The translations under genes and the position numbers were made by a program. A stretch of 64,000 nt of DNA, taken from the NCBI GenBank assembly GCA_028278335.1, contig JANQEN010000203.1, positions 1 to 64,000 of the forward strand. Direction: 5' to 3'. Below the pieces are notes generated by a model. The model was not told the DNA's origin and made no database searches. It worked only from the letters and a program-made list of their open reading frames with translations. This document shows positions 18,498 through 25,117 of this stretch, piece by piece; the stretch's first letter is position 1; every line of letters starts with the position of its first letter. This stretch comes from Chitinivibrionales bacterium. Its GTDB lineage: Bacteria; Fibrobacterota; Chitinivibrionia; Chitinivibrionales; JANQEN01.

Positions 18498-20278
18498 TAC
18501 TTACCCTTTAAAAGCTCGTTGCGCTTGTCTATATCAATTCGGAGATACTTGAAATTACCTGGGGAGATATCATTGTACTTTCGGTTTTTTACCCACGAGT
18601 AGGAGAGGCCAAAGGCAAGGCGGTGCACTCCTGGAATCCAAGGGCAATCCTCAGCAAAGATATCCTTCATCTTTTTAATGATGAGGCTCTTTTGCTCATC
18701 ATCGGTGGTCTTTAACAGTTCTTCGTAAAGTTTGTCATAGGTTGCATTTTTATAGTTGGCATTGTTGGTACCGGGCGCTTCGTTCGGTCCGTAGAGAAGC
18801 TGCATAAAGTTTTCTGGATCAGGATAATCTGCACTCCAGGCCATACCGGCAATTTGAAATTTCTTGTTCTTGATCCGATTGAGAAACTCCGGCCAGGTCA
18901 CCGAGGTTACGGTAATTTTTATACCCACATCTCCCATCTCCTTAACAAACTTTTCCGACCATTGACGGGCGGTGGTGTTGTCATTGGAGAGATACTCAAA
19001 TGTGGGAAGCCTTTTACCGCCGGGGAACCCCGCCTTTTCCAGCTCCTTTTTTGCAAGCGCCGGGTCAAACTTTTGGTAGGGGTTGACAAAATCGGGATCG
19101 TACCCAACAAGTCCCGGTGGGACTGGTGAGTGAGCTGGAATTGCGCGGTCGTTAAACATAAGTTTTATGTTTTTGTCAATGTCCCAGGCATAGCAGAAGG
19201 CGCGACGCAGGTGCACGTTGGATCCTAGGGTTTTGTCTTCCATATTAAAAAAAGTATAGGTTACATCCAGCGAGGGATTGATATTCAGGTTGATCTCTTT
19301 GTCGGCAAGCTCATTTTTTAGGCTTTTGTCAGGGTTGATCGCCTGGTTGTAATTATCCTTGGGGATTCCGGTGACCTCGATATTTCCCTGCATAAAATTG
19401 AGCCACTGGGGTTGACTCTCCACATACACATTAAAAATGAGCGTGTCTATAAAGGGGAGTTCTTTTCCTGCGTCATCTAAGAGACCAGCTTCCTTATCTT
19501 CTTCTGAACCTTCACTGGGATAGTGCTCTTTTCGATACTCTGGATTTTTGGTAAAGACAAGTCGGAGCCCCTTACGCCACTCAGAAAGCTTGTAGGGCCC
19601 AGTGCCCACCGGATGGTTAAGAAACTCTTCACCATAATGATCCACAGCCTCCTTGGGTACCACGCTGGTATAGGACATGGTAAAAAAGTAGAGCATCTGC
19701 GAGCAGGGCTGGGTTAGCGTTAATACAAAGGTATATTTGTCTGGCGCTTGAAGTCCCTCAACAGTACGAGTGTAGTCAGTGGTTTCTGACTCCTGGCTCT
19801 CTTTGCGAAACTCATCAAGACCTCTTATGCGACCATCAAAGATCCACCAGCCCGTACTCTTGGTTTTTATATCAGCCACTCGTTTAATTGAGTAGATTAA
19901 ATCCTCAGCAACAAACTCTCGCTTTTCCCCCTTAAAACAGGGGTCATCTTGAAAATAGACTCCCTTCTTAAGTGTAAAAGTATAGGTGAGCCCGTCTTCA
20001 CTTATGGTAGGCATAGATTCTGCTAAAAGTGGCACCAATTCGTAGGGGCGTTTTAGATGATGGTATTGCAATAGGGTCTCATAGACCTGTTTGATTGAAA
20101 TGTGCGAATAAATATCATCTCCCAGGGCAGGGTCAAATCCCTTCACCCGAGTCACCATAGGATAGCGGTACACATTACCTAAACTCTTTCCTCGCTGTGA
20201 ACAACCAATGCTTAGAATTGCTATTATAAGGCCTATTATAATAGAATAGGTACTATATCTTAAAATGCCTGAATTCAT
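18497..20278 (-). CDS. oppA: Oligopeptide ABC transporter substrate-binding lipoprotein OppA
   Basis: This 593-residue class C solute-binding protein (SBP_bac_5) begins with a signal peptide ending in the lipobox LSIGC near residue 27, so it is probably a lipoprotein. Family features include RYPMVTRVKGFDPALGDD near the N-terminus, LKKGVYFQDDPCF, VGTGPYKLSEW and MAWSADYPDPENFM. It is the first gene of oppABCDF; transcription should start in the gap above 20279. The cargo is likely oligopeptides, from family and context. Confidence 0.92.
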   Translation of the reverse strand: MNSGILRYSTYSIIIGLIIAILSIGCSQRGKSLGNVYRYPMVTRVKGFDPALGDDIYSHISIKQVYETLLQYHHLKRPYELVPLLAESMPTISEDGLTYTFTLKKGVYFQDDPCFKGEKREFVAEDLIYSIKRVADIKTKSTGWWIFDGRIRGLDEFRKESQESETTDYTRTVEGLQAPDKYTFVLTLTQPCSQMLYFFTMSYTSVVPKEAVDHYGEEFLNHPVGTGPYKLSEWRKGLRLVFTKNPEYRKEHYPSEGSEEDKEAGLLDDAGKELPFIDTLIFNVYVESQPQWLNFMQGNIEVTGIPKDNYNQAINPDKSLKNELADKEINLNINPSLDVTYTFFNMEDKTLGSNVHLRRAFCYAWDIDKNIKLMFNDRAIPAHSPVPPGLVGYDPDFVNPYQKFDPALAKKELEKAGFPGGKRLPTFEYLSNDNTTARQWSEKFVKEMGDVGIKITVTSVTWPEFLNRIKNKKFQIAGMAWSADYPDPENFMQLLYGPNEAPGTNNANYKNATYDKLYEELLKTTDDEQKSLIIKKMKDIFAEDCPWIPGVHRLAFGLSYSWVKNRKYNDISPGNFKYLRIDIDKRNELLKGK

Positions 20279-20506
20279 GCTATCTCCAAGTCTGTAAAGG
20301 GTGTTGTTGCCAATTGATTAAAAAATATAATGTCTGTGATGGCAATATACTAAGGGTAATTGAAATTTATGATGTACTTAAGTTAAAGATTTTTAAAAAT
20401 ATTTATGAGTTACCCATTTCATTTGGGTCCGTTGAAAGTAATATGGTCTTGGTTATTTAAAATGTTTGGGCGTTATCTTAGTTGAGCTATTAATATATAT
20501 AAAATA
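20279..20506. other. AT-rich gap upstream of oppA
   Basis: This stretch of about 230 bases contains no recognisable gene. It should carry the oppA promoter on the minus strand, but I could not single out convincing -35 and -10 boxes. Confidence 0.3.
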
Positions 20507-20615
20507 TTTGGGGGTTCCCTTCGCTGTGCTCAGGTCGCCGTGGTTCCGGGCTCGGCTCATCCGCCTCGGTCCCGCAAGCGGGACTAAACCCTCCACCTGG
20601 CTAACCCAAAAGATT
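20507..20615. repeat. GC-rich interspersed repeat, copy A
   Basis: This segment is strikingly GC-richer than its surroundings. It contains a perfect hairpin GTCCCGC-AA-GCGGGAC and shares GGTCGCCGTGGTTCC, CCACCTGGCT and CAAAAGAT with the segment at 27494-27610. The two copies bracket about 7 kb of AT-rich accessory genes. It resembles the intergenic GGGCGT...GGTCG-type repeats found in many Bacteroidetes-like genomes (from memory, not checked). Confidence 0.65.
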
Positions 20616-20705
20616 AGAAGCAAGTCAAAAGTTGAATTTTTCTCCTACACTTTCTAACTATAGCTTATTTTAGGCACTCTAAACTCCACACTTCAATAAA
20701 ATAAT

Positions 20706-20802
20706 GTCAGCTTTTTATGATGCACTTCACCGTGTGGCACTGACACCCTTGTCAGTGGTTTAAGACGGAGTTAGCAGCTGACGTTTAGTGGTTTGTTATA
20801 AC
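20706..20802 (-). repeat. attC-like imperfect inverted repeat beside HD gene
   Basis: GTCAGCT (20706-20712) pairs with AGCTGAC (20776-20782) around an inner hairpin CACTGACA-CCCT-TGTCAGTG. On the minus strand the element begins TTATAACAAACCACTAAACG, and the HD-domain gene's TAA stop lies inside TTATAAC. This is the arrangement of an integron cassette attC site directly after its gene. The distal half lacks a good complement to the TTATAACAAACCAC arm, so the site is degenerate or the resemblance is accidental. Confidence 0.35.
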
Positions 20803-21200
20803 TCTTTTTCTCTTAAGTTTATAATCTTATCTGCTTGTTTTAAAACTTTTAGCTCAGGATAATCATATTTCGATGGAGAATGATGATTACCTATGATTTC
20901 TTTGATTTTTTTAATTTTGTTATCTGAAAAATTGATGTTACTGAGTAATTTCTCCGCTTCTGAAGGTCCGAATTGTTCTTGAGTTTTTCCATTGTTATAT
21001 CCGAGTTTTTTTTCCGATGGTTTTATACCCACATCATGCAGAAGTGCGCAAGCAATAACGATTTCTTCATCGCAATCATTTTTTGTTTTTAGAATATGTT
21101 CTGATTCTTCTAACACGCTTAAAGCATGGCTTATGCGACGGTAGTCTTCTTCAAAGAAATCAACTAGCAATTTAATTATTTTTGCTTTTAAATATTCCAT
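20796..21200 (-). CDS. HD-domain phosphohydrolase-like protein
   Basis: From the ATG at 21200 the protein has 134 residues. The HD superfamily metal-binding pattern is visible: RISHALSVLEESEHI (first His), ACALLHDVGIKPSE (HD pair) and IGNHHSPSKYDYPE (further His), then QADKIINL. Such proteins hydrolyse nucleotides or related phosphoesters; the substrate is unknown. The reading frame is open upstream to 21266 with a TTG start. The stop codon lies in an attC-like repeat, so the gene may be an integron-type cassette. Confidence 0.7.
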   Translation of the reverse strand: MEYLKAKIIKLLVDFFEEDYRRISHALSVLEESEHILKTKNDCDEEIVIACALLHDVGIKPSEKKLGYNNGKTQEQFGPSEAEKLLSNINFSDNKIKKIKEIIGNHHSPSKYDYPELKVLKQADKIINLREKEL

Positions 21201-21294
21201 TGTATTCTCATACTGTTTAAATTGAGCTGGCTCCAGCCCGCTTATAAAGTTTGCAATTTTCCTCAAATTATTTTATTAGAGATTTTGGGAATAG

Positions 21295-21392
21295 TTATCC
21301 CCGAAGGGGTATAACCTTGAGTAGCCCCAGGTAAGGAACGCAACCTGGGGTTATGAATAATAAAAATCACGCGACCTCGAAGAGGTCGAACT
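21295..21392 (-). repeat. REP-like hairpin cluster next to transposase remnant
   Basis: Three hairpins follow closely: CCCC-GAA-GGGG (about 21299-21309), CCCCAGGT with ACCTGGGG (21325-21332 and 21343-21350), and GACCTC-GAA-GAGGTC (21373-21387). They lie directly downstream of the transposase remnant stop. Y1 transposases of the RAYT group are typically flanked by such palindromes. Confidence 0.7.
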
Positions 21393-21587
21393 TTATTCTA
21401 AATATTGCTCATGAAAATCGATTCCTTCCTCTCTTAACAATCTCTTAAATTTCTCAATAAATGACTCCCTGTTATGATGTTCAGTTTGATTTTTAATATA
21501 AGCAATTACAGCATCACGATGAGAATGAGATTTTGTAAAAGCACCATATTCATTTTGCCATCCAGAGCATGTACTATATTTAATTTG
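21393..21587 (-). pseudogene. Truncated RAYT/IS200-like Y1 transposase
   Basis: Only about 65 C-terminal codons remain, opening after an in-frame stop at 21588-21590. The translation contains SGWQNEYGAFTKSHSHRD, AVIAYIKNQTEHHNRESF and EEGIDFHEQYLE, which is the C-terminal end of REP-associated tyrosine (Y1_Tnp) transposases, including the helix that carries the nucleophile region (YIKNQ). The catalytic HUH part is missing, so it is inactive. REP-like hairpins follow immediately. Confidence 0.8.
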
Positions 21588-21832
21588 TCATTAAAAAACA
21601 TGGGTACATTTATAGTATACAATAAGCAATATTTAGCAGCCCCGTAAGAAAGGGTGAAAGTGCTGAAAAAGAGCTTGGTTTGATTATTGTGTAATAATTG
21701 ACATCGTCCCTAAAGACCTTGAGATCGTGAAACAAAAATTGTAAATGATGATGAGGGAGATCGAAGTCAGAGAGGTGAAGTTGATGAACCTGATGGCCCT
21801 TAAAACCTTTAACAAAAAAGGGTGATTTTTTA
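21588..21832. other. Gap between transposase remnant and RDD gene
   Basis: No gene is supported in this stretch of about 245 bases. A minus-strand frame from 21996 to 21610 is open but crosses the RDD gene and has no ribosome-binding site. It should contain the promoter of the RDD pair; I see no clear boxes. Confidence 0.3.
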
Positions 21833-22306
21833 ATGAAGACAGCCAATGAACATTTTGACAGAAAATATATCCATCTTCTTGCAGATATAATGGATTTGTT
21901 TTCGACCTTTATTATAGCTTTATTTTCATATTTTTTTGGACCTGATATCGTCAGTTTAAATCTCAACTTATTTGAGTATTGGATATTGGTACACATTTTT
22001 ATTGGAATTTTTTGTTTTTTAATTTGTAAGGGGAATTTTATAGGACATGTATTCTTTAGAATTCAATTAGTTAATACGAAAACTGATAAAAAACCTATAT
22101 TTAAATTGCTAATTCGATTTTTTATAATTACTCTTTTGATATTTAGTGAAATTCTAAATTCAACTCCAATATATCTTTCTATGTTTGGTGTATTAGTATT
22201 AATATACCCTTTTAAAATGAGAAAAAAAGGTGATATCAAATATTATAACTCCCCAATAAATCATACTTTAGGCTTAGAATTTCAGAAAATGAATTTTAAT
22301 GATTAG
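21833..22306 (+). CDS. RDD-family membrane protein (short)
   Basis: The protein has 157 residues and is very hydrophobic, with four likely membrane helices (about 15-38, 46-68, 92-112 and 117-130). It fits the RDD topology: an early helix with DIMD in place of the usual R-D-D signature, and HVFFRIQLVNTKTDKKP matching the G-x-x-x-x-I-x-V-V pattern of the domain. The function of RDD proteins is poorly defined (some act in ion transport). It is AT-rich and is followed 14 bases later by a second RDD protein. Confidence 0.6.
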   Translation: MKTANEHFDRKYIHLLADIMDLFSTFIIALFSYFFGPDIVSLNLNLFEYWILVHIFIGIFCFLICKGNFIGHVFFRIQLVNTKTDKKPIFKLLIRFFIITLLIFSEILNSTPIYLSMFGVLVLIYPFKMRKKGDIKYYNSPINHTLGLEFQKMNFND

Positions 22307-22320
22307 CTAATAACTGTTAT

Positions 22321-23259
22321 ATGTTCTTCAAAAAAATCTTTAATAATCATCAGCTTAAACGCCTCTTAGCCTTTTTAGTAGATATTCTAGTTGTAATCAT
22401 TATTGGGCTCACTGTTGGATTTGTGTTTGGTGATAGATTTGCCTTAATGGGTGATAATGCTATATGGATTGGCTTTTTTGTTATATTACTGTATCACGGT
22501 ATTCTTAATAGCTCAATTAACCGAGGGAGAACCCTTGGGAAAATGTTGTTTAATATAGAGGTGTGTTCATCAAGCGGAAAATATTTACCTCTTTGGAAAT
22601 CGTTGCTCAGATCTTTATTTGTTATAACCCCATTTTATCATGAGGGTTCGACAAGAGACCTGGTCTCTGATTTTAGTAATGATTTCTTTAATAATACATT
22701 TGATTTAATAACTGGAACTCTGGCATTTAGCCACACCTACCTTTTCTTATTTAATAGACGGACACTACAATCACTACATGACTTGGTCTTTGATTCAAAA
22801 GTTTTGTTTAGAACTGAAATAGAGACTACTGAGATTCAAAAAGTAAATAAGCTACATTTTATAAGTATAATGGTTTTCTTGCTGTATTTTGCTTTCAGCA
22901 ATAATGTCAGTCTTGGGTCTTTGAAAGATATGGAGGAGATCCTCAATAATTCAATTTTACCAACATATTTAAATATCAAGAAAGTAGAAGGCGTGGTGTC
23001 ATCTAAAGTTTCAATTGTTAATGATAAGGTATTTATTAATGTTAAGGTCCATGACGAAGAAATGCTTGGTACTGAGTATGCATGTAAAATCTCGAACGTA
23101 GCTATAAATCATCTAAATATTGATCATGATGTACCAATGAAAATTATAATTGCCCACGGCTATGATATTGGAATTTTTTGGTCCTGGGATCATTATAAAA
23201 TGGAATTACCATTAAACAAATGGAAAGAATTAATTAAAAGAAAAATATATCCTCTTTAA
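22321..23259 (+). CDS. RDD-family membrane protein with extra C-terminal domain
   Basis: The protein has 312 residues. Residues 10-160 show the RDD domain: LKRLLAFLVDILVVIIIGLTV (R and D of the signature), then RTLGKMLFNIEVCSSSGKYL and SLHDLVFDSKVL. A further hydrophobic helix (about residues 178-195) leads to a C-terminal region of about 115 residues (VISKVSIVNDKVFINVKVHD-like) that should be outside the membrane. It forms an AT-rich two-gene unit with the preceding short RDD protein. The role is unknown; membrane transport or envelope stress are possibilities. Confidence 0.65.
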   Translation: MFFKKIFNNHQLKRLLAFLVDILVVIIIGLTVGFVFGDRFALMGDNAIWIGFFVILLYHGILNSSINRGRTLGKMLFNIEVCSSSGKYLPLWKSLLRSLFVITPFYHEGSTRDLVSDFSNDFFNNTFDLITGTLAFSHTYLFLFNRRTLQSLHDLVFDSKVLFRTEIETTEIQKVNKLHFISIMVFLLYFAFSNNVSLGSLKDMEEILNNSILPTYLNIKKVEGVVSSKVSIVNDKVFINVKVHDEEMLGTEYACKISNVAINHLNIDHDVPMKIIIAHGYDIGIFWSWDHYKMELPLNKWKELIKRKIYPL

Positions 23260-23266
23260 TTACTTG

Positions 23267-24535
23267 CTACCCCGCCTCAGAATACACGGTCTCCGGAAGT
23301 CCTAAATATCGTGCAGTATCCAAAGCATACCCAACTTTTCGGTTGATTTTATATTCCATGCGCTCGGCAACAATATCACAGAGTTGGCCACATCCAGCTT
23401 GTACTAAAATGTCACAGAGCCAAGGGCTGTTAAGGATGTCGGTGTGCATGAATGCATAGGCAGAGTCTAGACTGAGATACTTTTTGTCAATTTTACGGAT
23501 CCCTAAAATTCTATCCAGTTTTCTTCCTTCTGGTGTACCAGAACTTGTTAAAAAGAGAAAGGTCTTGATGATTAGCATATTGTCAATAATAGTAAAGATA
23601 AAGTAACCAAGCCTTCCATTTTTTAGGGTAAAAGCCAAAAGCCCTCTATTGTTACGATATTCCACAATGGTTGGATATTTTAGGCTTATGTTGAGAGCAG
23701 CCCGTAAACCTTCGGGTAAATCCAAACCTCTGGTTCTTTCAAGAAAGCGATGCATCGCGTGTGATTGAATGTACATGTCTAATATTTTTTCATTGTTGCT
23801 ATAATCGGAGGAAAGCTTTTTGCAGGGTACTTGAATCCACTTGATCGTACTACTCATTTTATCGGGAACACCAACTCGAAAGACAACTCTTTTTATACCA
23901 TCTACAGTAATATGCCGTGTCTTTGGTTTTTCTTTTTTTACATAGGCACAGGAACTCATCCCAACAAAATGGCCATTGACAAAAGAATCAATAGTACCAG
24001 TTCTAATAGTACACAACAATCGATCTGGTCTACTGGAGAAGAAAGCTAGTGTTCTAAGCAGACTTGCTAAATCGAATTCAAAGGGATTCTCTCTGTCTTC
24101 CATTAAGTGTTGTAATTTTTTAGTTGCCTCGCACAATTCATCGGCACCCTCAAAGGCATCTGGTTTAATGGTGTTGAAAAAAAAGAGACAGGTGTATCCC
24201 ACGGTAAAGTAATCGTGAAGAGAGACCAAAGCCGTGCTATCACCCAAGAAATTCCCCATTTCCTTAAGGTATGATGACACTGTTGATCGAAGATAATGTA
24301 AATACTTCTTGTCCATTTGAGTGCCCTGCTCTGGCTCTATACGAAAACTTCGCATGCGGTATTTTGCCATACGCCTTTTTTGCTCAAGTGGAATTTTTGC
24401 ATAGAGATGGCCGATACCCAGTGTCTTCATAAACTGATACACTCTTTTTAGGAAATCCTTTTTTCCTATAACTGGATTCTCATTTTTCTTTGTCCTGCAA
24501 ATACGATTTTTTTTACACCTAGATTTCTTCTTCAT
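23267..24535 (-). CDS. Hypothetical protein, 422 residues
   Basis: I take the ATG at 24535 (MKKKSRCKKNRICR) because AGGAG lies nine bases upstream; the frame is open to 24685. The N-terminus is very basic, so it may bind nucleic acid. The rest is globular with no signal peptide or membrane helix and no catalytic motif I recognise. Stretches such as KKYLHYLRSTVSSYLKEMGN and YIQSHAMHRFLERTRGLDL look well structured. The second resembles the H-A-x-x-R-F-L pattern seen in mobile-element-associated proteins of Bacteroidetes-like genomes, which I could not verify. Confidence 0.6.
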   Translation of the reverse strand: MKKKSRCKKNRICRTKKNENPVIGKKDFLKRVYQFMKTLGIGHLYAKIPLEQKRRMAKYRMRSFRIEPEQGTQMDKKYLHYLRSTVSSYLKEMGNFLGDSTALVSLHDYFTVGYTCLFFFNTIKPDAFEGADELCEATKKLQHLMEDRENPFEFDLASLLRTLAFFSSRPDRLLCTIRTGTIDSFVNGHFVGMSSCAYVKKEKPKTRHITVDGIKRVVFRVGVPDKMSSTIKWIQVPCKKLSSDYSNNEKILDMYIQSHAMHRFLERTRGLDLPEGLRAALNISLKYPTIVEYRNNRGLLAFTLKNGRLGYFIFTIIDNMLIIKTFLFLTSSGTPEGRKLDRILGIRKIDKKYLSLDSAYAFMHTDILNSPWLCDILVQAGCGQLCDIVAERMEYKINRKVGYALDTARYLGLPETVYSEAG

Positions 24536-24715
24536 GGTTTTGAACTCCTGAAAATATGGAACGTCTCCTATTAGTAATATAATTTGTGTAATTATGATTG
24601 GGATGTTTTGTCCTTTTAACGTGCTACTTTCAAAGCGTTTCAAGGCTCCCGGTAAATCTTTGCTTACGGTGTTACTTCTCCACATGCACGAGCATAATCT
24701 GCTTTTGCATGGATT

Positions 24716-24886
24716 TCATCTCCTTTCTCGATTAATGGTTTCTGCCTTTTTTATCCTCGTACCACAATCGACCATTGCTTGGATAATATCTTCCATTTCA
24801 AGGGGTTGGCGCGATACAATCTTTCCATAATAGATTGAATCTTGACTGTTAAGGTTATACGGGTAGAGCGTATATTTTATGGACAT
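24716..24886 (-). pseudogene. Truncated HU/IHF-like DNA-binding domain protein
   Basis: A 56-codon frame begins at the ATG at 24886 behind a strong GGAGGC. It reads MSIKYTLYPYNLNSQDSIYY, then LEMEDIIQAMVDCGTRIKKAET, and then hits TGA. The order (Y-x-x-x-x-N-L, Y-x-A-x-V-like strand, then DII-x-x-MV-x-x-GT-x-x-K-A-E) is that of the N-terminal part of HU-like domain proteins common in Bacteroidetes. The family is about twice as long, so this copy is truncated or frameshifted. It lies just upstream of the 422-residue gene on the same strand. Confidence 0.5.
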
Positions 24887-25117
24887 AGATGCCTCCAGAT
24901 TTTAGTTTGAAGGTGACAGTTCATACCAATTACGACTAAGCCTTTTCAATATTGTCTAAGTAAATAAAAAATATTAAAATATTGATTTCTCTTATAGCAT
25001 TGTGAATGCAATAGATATACAATAGAAAGTATGGCATAGAAGGCATTGTGTAACTAACTGTTAATTCGTCATCTATAAGCAAATATGAATATTGACTCTC
25101 AGCGTTAGTGCAATGGT

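Noticed and set aside
21610..21996. 128-codon frame on the minus strand
   Set aside because: It overlaps the better supported RDD gene, lacks a ribosome-binding site and has a histidine-rich, atypical composition.
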